This document shows positions 53,432 through 61,810 of a stretch of DNA of 64,000 nt, one piece after another (position 1 is the first letter of the stretch; each line of letters starts with the position of its first letter). The notes below the pieces were generated by a model that saw nothing but the letters and a program-made list of their open reading frames with translations, had not been told where the DNA came from and made no database searches. This stretch comes from Desulfuromonadaceae bacterium (GTDB taxonomy: Bacteria; Desulfobacterota; Desulfuromonadia; Geobacterales; Pseudopelobacteraceae), in assembly GCA_028687585.1 (NCBI GenBank), contig JAQTZV010000022.1, forward strand, positions 35,606-99,605, given 5' to 3'. The translations under genes and the position numbers were made by a program.

Positions 53432-54251
53432 AGCGTCTGCTCCACTTTTGTAGAAGGTTTACGACCAGCAGCATCAAAAATGAGGTCAGCAGCATCACGC
53501 AGGCTATGGCAGTGGCGCCTCGATAGTCGAACTGCTCCAGCTTGGTGATAATAAGCAGCGGTGTAATCTCTGAGACCATCGGCATGTTGCCCGCTATGAA
53601 GATAATTGATCCGTATTCACCCACACCCCGGGCAAATGACAGGGCAAAACCGGTCAGGATTGATGGCAGCAGTACGGGGAAGATCACCCTATACAATGTC
53701 TGCCAGCGACTGGCCCCCAGACAGACGGCGGCTTCTTCCAACTCTACTTCGATCTCTTCTATGACCGGCTGAACGGTGCGCACCACGAAGGGGAGACCGA
53801 TGAAGGTCATGGCCAGGGTAATGCCGAGAGGAGTAAAAGCGACCTTGATGCCAAGCGGTTCGAGATATCGTCCGACCCAGCCGTTTGAAGAGTAGATTGT
53901 AGCCAGGGTGATACCGGCTACTGCGGTCGGCAGGGCGAACGGAAGGTCCACCAACGCATCAACAATCCGGCGGCCGGGGAATTTGTATCGAACCAGCACC
54001 CATGCCACCAGTACGCCGAATACCGCATTAATTGATGCCGCAATCAGGGCAGCACCAAAGGTTACTTTGTATGACGCCAGCACCCGGGGTGCGGTGACGG
54101 TGGTGATAAACTCTCCCCAGGTGAGTCCCATTGTTCTGAAAACCAGCGCCGACAGCGGAATCAGAACGATCACACTCAGGTAGAAGACTGTGAAACCGAG
54201 GGTCACCCCGAAGCCGGGCAGGACGTTGTTATGACGCTTGAACAGTTTCAT
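53421..54251 (-). CDS. cysT: Sulfate ABC transporter permease CysT (CysU)
   Basis: 276 residues, six membrane segments. EAA loop: EEAAVCLGASRWQTLYRVIFPVLLPSILTG (about 172-200). Family text NAVFGVLVAWVLVRYKFPGR and DLPFALPTAVAGITLATIYS. Forms the channel with CysW. Only 2 bp separate it from the sulfate-binding protein gene. Confidence 0.93.
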   Translation of the reverse strand: MKLFKRHNNVLPGFGVTLGFTVFYLSVIVLIPLSALVFRTMGLTWGEFITTVTAPRVLASYKVTFGAALIAASINAVFGVLVAWVLVRYKFPGRRIVDALVDLPFALPTAVAGITLATIYSSNGWVGRYLEPLGIKVAFTPLGITLAMTFIGLPFVVRTVQPVIEEIEVELEEAAVCLGASRWQTLYRVIFPVLLPSILTGFALSFARGVGEYGSIIFIAGNMPMVSEITPLLIITKLEQFDYRGATAIACVMLLTSFLMLLVVNLLQKWSRRYAE

Positions 54252-54253
54252 GG

Positions 54254-55258
54254 TTATTTTACCGGTGCGTAGATCTGGTCGAATGTGCCGCCGTCAGCGA
54301 AGTGCGTTTTCTGCGCCTTCTGCCAGCCACCGAACGCCTTGTCGTCGATTCTGTAGAATTTTACTTTGGCCAGTCTGGTTGGAATCCTGGTATTTACCGG
54401 GCGATAGTAATGCCTGGCGGCAACTTTCTGCCCTTCGTCGCTATAGAGGTAGTTCAAATATGCTTCCGCAACGTTACGGGTACCGTGCCGGTCGGCAACT
54501 TTGTCGATCACGGTTACCGGAGGTTCGGCAAGAATACTTTCAGGTGGAGTTATGACGTCAAACTTGTCAGGACCCAGTTCGTTGATCGCCAGGAACGCTT
54601 CGTTCTCCCAGGCAAGCAGTACATCACCCATTCCGCGCTGGACAAAGGTGTTGGTTGAACCGCGAGCGCCGGAGTCAAGCACCGGAACATTTTTGAGGAG
54701 CTTTGCAACAAACTCTTTTGCTTTTGCTTCGTTACCACCAGGCTGATGGAAGGCAAAAGCCCAGGCGGCAAGATAATTCCAGCGGGCGCCACCGGAGGTT
54801 TTGGGGTTCGGGGTAATGACAGAGACGCCCGGCTTGATCAGGTCACCCCAGTTCTTGATTTTTTTGGGATTACCCTTGCGTACCAGAAAGACAATCGTGG
54901 AGGTGTACGGTGCGCTGTTATGCGGCAGCTCTTTCTGCCACCCCGGCTTGATCAGCCCCTTTTCGGCAATGGCATCAACGTCATAGGCAAGCGCCAGAGT
55001 GACGATGTCTGCCTCCAGACCGTCAATAACCGCACGCGCCTGTTTGCCGGAACCACCGTGGGACTGTTTAACCGTGACGGTATCTCCGGTTTTCCCCTTC
55101 CAGTATGCCGCAAATGATTTATTAAATTCTGTGTACAATTCGCGGGTTGGATCGTACGAAACATTGAGCAGCGTGACATTGGCGGCAAGTACGGCAGTTG
55201 ATGTTGCCAGTGCTAATGCCAACGCGGTGAAAGCTGTTGTGAGTTTGGATAATTTCAT
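54254..55258 (-). CDS. sbp: Periplasmic sulfate-binding protein
   Basis: 334 residues from the ATG at 55258 (AAGG upstream, start of the signal peptide [20 protein letters not shown]); the frame is open to 55303. Mature text [40 protein letters not shown] and [20 protein letters not shown] is the Sbp/CysP signature, with the sulfate-contacting SGG and GGSG loops. First gene of the operon. Sulfate versus thiosulfate preference cannot be decided from sequence alone. Confidence 0.93.
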   Translation of the reverse strand: MKLSKLTTAFTALALALATSTAVLAANVTLLNVSYDPTRELYTEFNKSFAAYWKGKTGDTVTVKQSHGGSGKQARAVIDGLEADIVTLALAYDVDAIAEKGLIKPGWQKELPHNSAPYTSTIVFLVRKGNPKKIKNWGDLIKPGVSVITPNPKTSGGARWNYLAAWAFAFHQPGGNEAKAKEFVAKLLKNVPVLDSGARGSTNTFVQRGMGDVLLAWENEAFLAINELGPDKFDVITPPESILAEPPVTVIDKVADRHGTRNVAEAYLNYLYSDEGQKVAARHYYRPVNTRIPTRLAKVKFYRIDDKAFGGWQKAQKTHFADGGTFDQIYAPVK

Positions 55259-55274
55259 TCTTCGAACCTTTTTG

Positions 55275-55460
55275 TCTATAGATTTAATAGATATAACTGC
55301 CAAAAAATATATGCGCTTTACTCTGCTATCTTATTTTCTCTAGAATGTTGTGGCCTTCATCGGAATACCCCAAGCAAGAATGTGTTTGGATAGTGCCAAA
55401 ATCGATGTATCCTGTCAAGAAAAATTTTATATTGTCTATAGATTTTCTATACTATTGCTT
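55275..55460. promoter_or_regulatory. Repeated TTGTCTATAGATT elements before the sulfate operon
   Basis: TGTCTATAGATTTAATAGAT begins at about 55274 and TTGTCTATAGATTTTCTATA at about 55432. Each contains a short inverted repeat (TCTAT-AGATTTA-ATAGA). The first lies in the leader about 15-40 bp before the sbp start, the second about 160 bp further up. A sulfur-responsive repressor site is a reasonable guess. Confidence 0.45.
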
Positions 55461-55702
55461 TTGTCGCCGCAATTTGAGCATTTCCAGCACGTATGTTAAA
55501 GGACGTGATATCCGGCCCGCCCATTTCGGCTGCGAGATGATTGCGCATAGCCAACCGGTACGGCCAACTGTTTTGAGCATGAGGAAATACTGCATTAGAA
55601 TTTTCCGGAATACAGTTCCATCATAGGGGAGATCACAGCCATCTGTTATCAAATGATGCTCTGGCAACCATCGACGGAATTATTCTTTATCTCCTGTACG
55701 GG

Positions 55703-55975
55703 ATGCCGATAAGCCTGATTAAGCACGATACAACAGGGGGGAGGGCTTTAGTTGTGGAATATACTATAAAGCGTGAACTGTTTCAGATATTAGGCGCTAT
55801 AGAGCAGCAGTTAGGAGAGCTGAGCAAACCAGTGAGAGGTATGCAGGCAAAAATGGTGTACATTTCCTCAGACATTGAGAGGGTTATCAGTGAAAAATAC
55901 GCTGAACTTACCGACACCCAGAAGCATAGCATAGCTGAAACCATGAAGATTAAGCGAATAAATAGCAGCTGTTAA
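55703..55975 (+). CDS. Possible small protein, unrecognised
   Basis: 90 residues, mostly helical and charged (FQILGAIEQQLGELSKPVRG). No clear ribosome-binding site for the ATG at 55703; a GTG at 55754 preceded by GGGGGAGGGC is an alternative. It converges on the PilZ gene with a 12-bp gap. Kept at low confidence because codon use is unremarkable and no family is recognised. Confidence 0.3.
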   Translation: MPISLIKHDTTGGRALVVEYTIKRELFQILGAIEQQLGELSKPVRGMQAKMVYISSDIERVISEKYAELTDTQKHSIAETMKIKRINSSC

Positions 55976-55987
55976 ATGTTATGTTTA

Positions 55988-56287
55988 TTAAGTTTGTACC
56001 TTTTCAAAGGTAACCCCTAATCCGGATGTTTCAAGCCTGATAACTGTGCTGTAATATTCTGCGGGGGAGGAATCAGGATTGATGCAAAGTTTCAGGACTA
56101 CTGTATCGCCAATGCATACTATGCCGTCTGTATGTCCATTGGCTACTTTCACGAAAGCACCACTTGGAGAAAGGTTCTCCAGCTGGCCCAGATAACTTAT
56201 ACCCTCATGGGTAAGAATACATGGATTCTTAAAATCAACTCTTTGCCGTCCCCTTTTGTTACCCATAGGATTCACCATATTTCCCAC
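55988..56287 (-). CDS. Single-domain PilZ protein
   Basis: 99 residues. The cyclic di-GMP motif parts are RGRQRVDF (R-x-x-x-R box, residues about 13-17) and NLSPSGAF at about 39-46, where the usual D/N-x-S-x-x-G box is kept as N-L-S-P-S-G. Strand pattern afterwards (IGDTVVLKLCI, STVIRLETSGLGVTF) completes the beta-barrel. Probably an adaptor that senses cyclic di-GMP, such as that made by the GGDEF protein at 26111. Target unknown. Confidence 0.85.
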   Translation of the reverse strand: MGNMVNPMGNKRGRQRVDFKNPCILTHEGISYLGQLENLSPSGAFVKVANGHTDGIVCIGDTVVLKLCINPDSSPAEYYSTVIRLETSGLGVTFEKVQT

Positions 56288-56511
56288 CAGCCATCATATG
56301 TCATACTATTTTAGTAAACAATAACATATTGCAAACAAAATAATCACTACAAAATTAGTAGTTCTATGTAACGTAACTGCGACAACCATCCTCTCTAAGT
56401 GTTCAGCCATCGTCACAAGCGGATACGACAGGAGGCAAAAGAAAAGGACGCTACCTTTTACAGCAACGCCCTCTTCCCATGGAGCAAAATCATGAGTCAG
56501 TTAAGTGAAGA

Positions 56512-56823
56512 TTATGCTCCACCCTGCATCAAATCGTTTAAAGTTTTATTTGAATCATCAAGTTTATTCTGCAAAGTTCTAAGCTCATCATTGGTGTAAA
56601 CAATAGATCCTTTATTTATTTCATTCTGAATCCTGCTAATTCTTTCCGTAATTGTATCCACGCTATCTGTACAGTTACGTGCTACTAGTAAACACTCATT
56701 TTTCGCCCCCTGTTGTTCAGGCATTGCTGTCGAATTCATAATCCCTTCATCAGCAAGAACCGGGGAAGCAACTATCATTAGAGAGGCAACTAGCAAAGCT
56801 AATCTATTAATTAGTCTTTTCAT
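56512..56823 (-). CDS. Small secreted helical protein
   Basis: 103 residues. ATG 56823 preceded by TAGGAG. Signal peptide cleaved after VLA (about 24). Two Cys at about 44 and 51 (ECLLVARNCTDSVDTI), then a coiled-coil-like helix (ITERISRIQNEINKGS, LRTLQNKLDDSNKTLNDL). No known function; periplasmic location is predicted. Confidence 0.7.
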   Translation of the reverse strand: MKRLINRLALLVASLMIVASPVLADEGIMNSTAMPEQQGAKNECLLVARNCTDSVDTITERISRIQNEINKGSIVYTNDELRTLQNKLDDSNKTLNDLMQGGA

Positions 56824-57034
56824 CGCTAACTCCTATGTTCATTATTTGATTCCTTATGGCTCGACTGTAATCTTATTTGTTATTTATTGCAAGTGTAATT
56901 CAGTATCATTTTACTCAACAATTTAAAGTGACATCACCACCCACCCCCGCCCCATCTTAATAAAGCAGTTAACACTCTCAAATCTTTTATAGGTAACGTC
57001 AAAATGAAGTCGAAAATGAAACAAGCACAATTCA

Positions 57035-57073
57035 AAACAAAGGACTTAGGCTAATTGCCTAAGTCCTTTGTTT
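57035..57073. terminator. Perfect 17-bp stem, possible bidirectional terminator
   Basis: AAACAAAGGACTTAGGC and GCCTAAGTCCTTTGTTT pair completely around a 5-nt loop. T-rich ends on both strands. It stands alone in the gap 56824-57432. Confidence 0.7.
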
Positions 57074-57158
57074 AATTGGATCGGGACACATAATTCGAAT
57101 AGCACATGTTATTTCAGCATGTTACACAATATATAAATTTTATATGATATACTGTACA

Positions 57159-57186
57159 GCTAACAAGCATTCCAGCGGAAGTTAGC
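57159..57186. repeat. Hairpin element GCTAAC...GTTAGC, copy related to 31127
   Basis: GCTAAC / GTTAGC around CATTCCAGCGG; same core as 31127-31160. Confidence 0.5.
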
Positions 57187-57245
57187 CCAGTTAAGTCCAG
57201 TCTATATCGACTGGTTTCAACATGTTCAGAGTCTGTGTGGGGACA

Positions 57246-57305
57246 GCTGTAACGGCTATGAGCGTGACCGGCGCGGCAGGTTTTTCGCCGCGACCGAATC
57301 CACGC
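57246..57305. repeat. attC-like imperfect hairpin, dispersed repeat copy 2 (reverse orientation)
   Basis: Minus strand: GCGTG-G-AT ... AAAAACCTGCCGCG ... GTCACGC followed by TCATAGCCGTTACAGCTG, matching 47141-47200 in order and spacing. Confidence 0.45.
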
Positions 57306-57363
57306 AAGAGTAGAAACATCTCTCATTATTCAACGCAACTACTTCAATGACGTTTATATAAGA

Positions 57364-57400
57364 CAAGACCTCCGAGGATCTTGAAACCTCGGAGGTCTTG
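57364..57400 (-). terminator. Terminator hairpin after the 57433 DUF3494 gene
   Basis: Perfect 14-bp stem CAAGACCTCCGAGG / CCTCGGAGGTCTTG, 33 bp after the stop on the minus strand, followed there by TCTTATATAAACG. Confidence 0.8.
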
Positions 57401-57432
57401 TAACATGTCAACTTGACTGCAAACTGCAATAA

Positions 57433-58365
57433 TCAGGCTTTCAGGAACTTTTTCCTGCATGCTACCAACCCAGCCAGCCCGAAACCTAACAGCAGGAATG
57501 TACCTGGTTCCGGTACTGGGGTACCACCACCAGTGTCGCCACCACCTCCTCCCCCACCAGCAGTATTTCCTTGGTCATAACCGCCACTGAGGTTGCTACA
57601 GCCTCCGATGGAGATATTGTCTTGAATCAACGTTACTGCTGCATTGGCTGACAAGAGCCTGCCGCATGCAATTGTGAGATTGCCGTCACTACTGATGGTG
57701 TCCATTGCAAGGACATTCCCTGCAAACGTAGGGCCGTTGAGGGTCGCAGCGCTGCCGACAGTCCAATACAGCCCAACATTGGCACCGCTACCTACATTTT
57801 GCACGGTAACATTCGAAGTGGTCGAGGTGATAAGCGTGCTCGAAAACAGAAAATTCCACACCGCTGTGCTACTGCCCAGCCCGTCGAGAACAAGGGTACC
57901 CGTCAAATTCACTGGCGCGGCGTCAACCGAATAGGTGCCCGGAGTGATAACGCCACCATGGGTACTCTGCCACGCGTCCAAACTTGATCCGATGGCGGTG
58001 CTGAATGGCGCATTGGCATTCACCGCGAGGATCGCAGCGTCGAGTTGGACCTGAGCGTTCTGCGCTATTGCGGTATTTGCCTGTAATGATCCGGATGAGA
58101 AAACATACCCCCCGCCGGTCGAGGCATCCGGCGCGGAGCCCAGATTTCCGCCAATGTAGCTCGTGGCAACATTGGTAACCCCTGTAGCGCCCAGCACCGC
58201 AAAGCTCGCCAAATCCGAACCTAAAATGGGCACAGCCGAAACCAGAGGTGGGCAAACAAGCGTAGTAAAGGCCGCAACTACGGATAGAGTGAAAATTTTG
58301 CGCATCATGTTAGAGGCTTTTTGTTTATCCGGAATCTGACACATTTTCTTAGACATAATTCTCAT
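57433..58365 (-). CDS. DUF3494 protein with PEP-CTERM sorting signal
   Basis: 310 residues from the ATG at 58365 (GGAGGG 8 bp upstream). A long positive n-region precedes the hydrophobic signal (about 22-44). DUF3494 domain about 50-255: ASFAVLGATGVTNV, YIGGNLGSAPDAS, ITPGTYSVDAAPVNLTG, STAVWNFLFSSTLI, GLYWTVGSAATLNG, FAGNVLAMDTISSDG, CGRLLSANAAVTL. After a poly-Gly linker comes the PEP-CTERM tail VPEPGT, LLLGFGLAGLVA, CRKKF. The closest relative in the window is 30101-31087. A sigma-54 promoter precedes it, but I cannot see the shared activator motif at the usual distance. Confidence 0.92.
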   Translation of the reverse strand: MRIMSKKMCQIPDKQKASNMMRKIFTLSVVAAFTTLVCPPLVSAVPILGSDLASFAVLGATGVTNVATSYIGGNLGSAPDASTGGGYVFSSGSLQANTAIAQNAQVQLDAAILAVNANAPFSTAIGSSLDAWQSTHGGVITPGTYSVDAAPVNLTGTLVLDGLGSSTAVWNFLFSSTLITSTTSNVTVQNVGSGANVGLYWTVGSAATLNGPTFAGNVLAMDTISSDGNLTIACGRLLSANAAVTLIQDNISIGGCSNLSGGYDQGNTAGGGGGGGDTGGGTPVPEPGTFLLLGFGLAGLVACRKKFLKA

Positions 58366-58432
58366 CACTTAGTCCCTCCAGTGGGCTGGTTTGGTTTGGG
58401 TCGGACTTCCGCATAAATACACATGATATAAA

Positions 58433-58447
58433 GCAAAAAACATGCCA
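58433..58447 (-). promoter_or_regulatory. Sigma-54 promoter for the 57433 gene
   Basis: Minus strand TGGCATGTTTTTTGC, correct -24/-12 spacing, 68 bp before the ATG. Confidence 0.75.
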
Positions 58448-59004
58448 TACAAACTAAACATACCATAACATGCTGTATTTTATAATTTTTTCTATAAACG
58501 ATGGACTGCAATTCTGTGGTCCGAAAAGGTGTGTCAACATATTCGACATCTGCCCTGAAATTTAATTACCGGTAACTCTCTGAATCTATGGATACTTTTA
58601 AAAAGCACGCTAAGAGCCAAAGCCAAAACATAAAGAACGCCGACAGATGTAACTGTTATGAGGAGAGAGTGAGTAGTTTCGCAGAGACGAGAATAGGCGA
58701 ATATGACGCCGCCGTAACGGAACAGAGTGGAACGGCGTGTAGTGAAGTGCGGTGTGATATGAGTTGCCGGTATCCTCCACGCTATTGATGAATATACGGT
58801 AGCACAGATGTTAGATGATAACAAGATTGAAGCAATTATGCCAAGTAGTGGATGAAACGGGTTCACAGATGATATTATTCGTTATTTCGGTGTGGATTTT
58901 CTCATAAAACGGGCAAAAAAATATCCCCATTATTGACTTTTAGGGTCAGCGTGGGGACAGTCGGGACTAAATCAATGTAACATACTTAATATATTGAGTT
59001 ATTT
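58448..59004. other. Intergenic region with no supported gene
   Basis: 557 bp. Frames on both strands (for example 58534-58866 minus) lack ribosome-binding sites and family features. It may contain the activator site for the 58433 promoter and the host side of the island junction. Confidence 0.5.
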
Positions 59005-59050
59005 TGGAGCGGGAAACGAGATTCGAACTCGCGACCTCAACCTTGGGAAT
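59005..59050 (-). tRNA. 3' fragment of tRNA-Gly (island attachment site)
   Basis: Minus strand ends in the T-arm GCGAGTTCGAATCTCG, acceptor TTCCCGC and TCCA. Only about 46 nt from the anticodon-loop 3' side onward match; the 5' half is absent. This is what remains at one end of an element that integrates into the 3' end of tRNA-Gly. The integrase gene follows at 59302. Confidence 0.8.
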
Positions 59051-59190
59051 GTAGACGATTTCCTGCCAAAAATGTTTCAAAATGCTTCCATGAGCCTCAA
59101 CTGCATTTTATATATAATTGACATTGCTAAACTAATTTGCTAAATATGTCTCTAGGTGATTCCTGATTTTTAATTTGTTGCCAACTGCAA

Positions 59191-59275
59191 AACGGATGCA
59201 AAACGGATGCACGACGCTAAAAACGGATGCAAAATGATGGTAGCGAAGAGCAAAACGGATGCAAAAACGGATGCA
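59191..59275. repeat. Five direct copies of AACGGATGCA
   Basis: Exact copies at 59191, 59202, 59222, 59254 and 59266, located between the tRNA fragment and the integrase start. Spacing 11, 20, 32 and 12 bp. They look like arm-type binding sites for the integrase or excisionase. Confidence 0.75.
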
Positions 59276-59301
59276 CGGTAATTACAAAAAAAGGACCTGA
59301 G

Positions 59302-60642
59302 ATGAAGCAATTTACAGATCGATACCTTGCCTCGATCAAGCCTCAAGAGAAGAAATTCACCGTCAGGGAAGGTCGAGGTTTTGCACTTCAAATCCTGCCG
59401 TCAGGAATAAAGTCATTTCTGTTTATTTTCGAGATCAACAAACAAAAAGGGTATATGAAAATTGGTAACTACCCTGGGATGTCTTTGAGCGATGCCAGGA
59501 AAGCTTATAACGATGCCTACAATCTCGTCAAGAGTGGTGTTGATCCCCGTGAATACAAGAAAGCGGCCTTGGAGGAGTCTCGCAGAAAAGCTGAAGAACT
59601 CGCCCAATCAACTGCCGCACTTGAAAAAAACACCTTCGAACTCCTCATGGACAAAGGTATTCCTGAAGATTTCATTCCGATAACAGTTGAACAACTCGTC
59701 GCTGTTTACTACATAAAGTACTCAAAAGAAAACCATGGGCTCCAAACTCAAAGAAATTTTCTCTATACCTTTAAAAGCGGAATAATTCCGGTCATGGGCA
59801 AAAAACTCATTACAGAAATTCGCCGAAAGGACGCTATTGCCCTTATACAAGATTTAGCGACACGTGCGCCAGGACAATCTGGGAATGTGCTTAAAGCGGG
59901 CAGACAAATGTTTGAATATGCATTACTTCGGGAATGGGTTGAAACTCAACCATTTTTACAGATCACAAAGGCAGTTCCGAAGGCAATAGCAAATGTTTGT
60001 GATCGTGTACTGGATGACATCGAGGTTCCTCAAGTATGGAATGCAATTTCAAAATCGCCTTCATCTGATTCTGTGAAACGTGCTCTCAAAATGATTCTCG
60101 TTACAGCACAACGCTCTGGTGAAGTTGCGCAGATGCACAGCGATCAAATTATCGATAGGTGGTGGACGATTCCTGCGAAAGTTGCAAAAAACGGCCGGGA
60201 GCATCGTGTCTACCTGACAGACACCGCCATGTCTCTTATTGGAAACAGGAAGGGACATATTTTCCCTTCAGAGAAGGGAGGTACCGGGCATGTTGCCGTC
60301 AACACGCTAGCCCAGGCGATAACCAGAGGGTACCTATCTGATGAAATAGTGAAGGTGGTTGGCACTAGAAAAATAAAAGCAAGAAAATCTCCCTACTTCG
60401 GTATGACGCCATGGACTCCTCACGATCTCCGGCGTACCGCTCGTACCAATATGCCAAGAGTTGGAGTCTCTGATGAGCATGCAGAAGAAATCCTGAACCA
60501 TACAAAGCCAGGAATTATCGGCGTCTACAATAAGTATCGCTATGATAACGAGAAAAAAGCTGCCCTTCTGAAGTGGGAAGCCCTCCTCCTCGAACTATTG
60601 TCACCCAAACTATCAATAGAACAATCAACTGCTCAGCTGTAG
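59302..60642 (+). CDS. P4-type tyrosine integrase
   Basis: 446 residues from the ATG at 59302 (AAAGGACC upstream); the longer frame to 59227 runs through the direct repeats. The N-terminal DUF4102 domain (KKFTVREGRGFALQILPSG, IGNYPGMSLSDARK) is typical of P4-like island integrases. Catalytic residues: Arg in TAQRSGEVAQM, H-x-x-R in HDLRRTARTNM, and the nucleophile Tyr in IIGVYNKYRYDNEKK. The second His position is N-H in EEILNHTKPG. It should recombine at the 3' end of tRNA-Gly beside it. Confidence 0.92.
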   Translation: MKQFTDRYLASIKPQEKKFTVREGRGFALQILPSGIKSFLFIFEINKQKGYMKIGNYPGMSLSDARKAYNDAYNLVKSGVDPREYKKAALEESRRKAEELAQSTAALEKNTFELLMDKGIPEDFIPITVEQLVAVYYIKYSKENHGLQTQRNFLYTFKSGIIPVMGKKLITEIRRKDAIALIQDLATRAPGQSGNVLKAGRQMFEYALLREWVETQPFLQITKAVPKAIANVCDRVLDDIEVPQVWNAISKSPSSDSVKRALKMILVTAQRSGEVAQMHSDQIIDRWWTIPAKVAKNGREHRVYLTDTAMSLIGNRKGHIFPSEKGGTGHVAVNTLAQAITRGYLSDEIVKVVGTRKIKARKSPYFGMTPWTPHDLRRTARTNMPRVGVSDEHAEEILNHTKPGIIGVYNKYRYDNEKKAALLKWEALLLELLSPKLSIEQSTAQL

Positions 60643-60708
60643 GCATGCTCTATATTCCATAGAATATGAATTCAGGTTATGTCGTTGCGAATATATTTTG
60701 AGATTATG

Positions 60709-61020
60709 TCATTCTGGGTACTTCGCGGATTCAAGTTCGAAGTGCAACAGCCAGTGGTGGTTTGGTGTAACACATCTCCACCCCGAATAACACTTTTCGG
60801 TTATAGGTCCGAATATTTTTGACTGACTGAACACTTCGGACAGCATCCGCTTTACCCGTTCGTCATAGCGGTCAAAACGGTCAAGCGCTTTGCCCTGACG
60901 CCAGAACGGCAGACGCTGCCAGAATCCCCAGCCCATAACGCCGAAGGCGGCGAAGGCTAGGATGTACATCGGGATGACGACACCGTGGCCGATGTTCCAG
61001 TAAATTTCTCGGGTAACTTC
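60709..61020 (-). pseudogene. 5' fragment of a membrane (Fe-S) oxidoreductase gene (HdrD/GlpC-like)
   Basis: From the ATG at 61020: EVTREIYWNIGHGVVIPMYI, a membrane segment, WRQGKALDRFDRYDERVKRML and SEVFSQSK. This looks like the N-terminal membrane part of the large iron-sulfur oxidoreductases common in Geobacter. Homology appears to stop after about 70 residues; the remaining 33 codons are unrelated. No cysteine clusters are present, so the product cannot carry Fe-S centres. Probably captured or truncated during island rearrangement. Confidence 0.55.
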
Positions 61021-61262
61021 CATCAAGATCACCTTTCAATCTATTTATGACAGCAAATTTCTGGATTTAACGTAGTTTTACGTGACTATAACTAAATCAT
61101 TTGCCTACTGTTTTACGCCGTCCAAGTAGACTGTTTATATAAATCATCGACCTGTCCATAAAGACAGGGCTTACGTCAAAACGACTCTTTTTTGGATCAA
61201 CACAATTGGGCGATAGCTGTTAAACCGTAATAATATACTCATACAATTTGTCGCAACCTGCC

Positions 61263-61290
61263 CCCCCTATAGATTATATACAGTAGGGGG
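61263..61290 (+). promoter_or_regulatory. Hairpin that would mask the ribosome-binding site of the transglycosylase gene
   Basis: CCCCCTA (61263-61269) pairs with TAGGGGG (61284-61290) over a 14-nt AT-rich loop. TAGGGGG is the only Shine-Dalgarno candidate for the ATG at 61295, so folding would block translation of the first transfer gene. The rest of the gap 61033-61262 shows no gene. Confidence 0.6.
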
Positions 61291-61294
61291 AATC

Positions 61295-61810
61295 ATGCGG
61301 ATCGCCACTCTGATACTGTTACTGGGAATGTCTGCCGTTTCAACAAGACCGGCAGACGCCTTCTGTTATGAAGCAGCCGGTAACAGGTATGGAATCTCGC
61401 CAAACCTCCTCTATGCAATCTCCAAGGGAGAGAGCAGCTTTAACCCGATTGCAATCAACTACAACACAAACGGCAGCTACGACTATGGCCTCATGCAGAT
61501 CAACTCTTCATGGGAGCCGACGCTACGCAAGCTTGGCATTCCATGGGGCACCCTCGCCGATCCTTGCACAAACGTCATGGTTGGTGCCTGGGTACTTTCC
61601 CGGTGCATTCGTGACTACGGCTACACCTGGCTGGCAGTTGGCTGCTACAACTCCCGCACTCCGTCCAAGCGTGACCGCTATGCCGCCAGAATCGCCCGTA
61701 TTGTCAGACAGGAACGGCTACATCAGAACGTCGAACAGATTACGGCAATTACCAACGCATCGAAGATGACCCCTTGGGAGGAAGCCTTTGGCATCGTCGC
61801 TTCCCGCTGA
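61295..61810 (+). CDS. Conjugation-type lytic transglycosylase (VirB1/IagB-like)
   Basis: 171 residues. Signal peptide cleaved after ADA (about 22). SLT domain: catalytic Glu in AISKGESSFNP (about 44), GSYDYGLMQINSSW and AVGCYNSRTPSKRDRYAARI. Two pairs of Cys suggest disulfides. This type opens peptidoglycan locally for type IV secretion or conjugative pili. It is the first gene of a cluster with overlapping genes, ending with the coupling ATPase. Confidence 0.9.
   Translation: MRIATLILLLGMSAVSTRPADAFCYEAAGNRYGISPNLLYAISKGESSFNPIAINYNTNGSYDYGLMQINSSWEPTLRKLGIPWGTLADPCTNVMVGAWVLSRCIRDYGYTWLAVGCYNSRTPSKRDRYAARIARIVRQERLHQNVEQITAITNASKMTPWEEAFGIVASR

Noticed and set aside
57044..57400. Perfect stems as possible small RNA genes
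   Set aside because: Both stems have terminator-like placement and there is no promoter evidence for a separate RNA.
58448..58700. Shared activator motif upstream of the 58433 promoter
   Set aside because: A weak partial match (AACTGTTATGAGG at about 58648) is about 200 bp away, with wrong spacing and no second half-site at 18 bp.
58534..58866. 110-codon frame on the minus strand with hydrophobic segments
   Set aside because: No ribosome-binding site, no recognised family, and atypical composition; likely chance.
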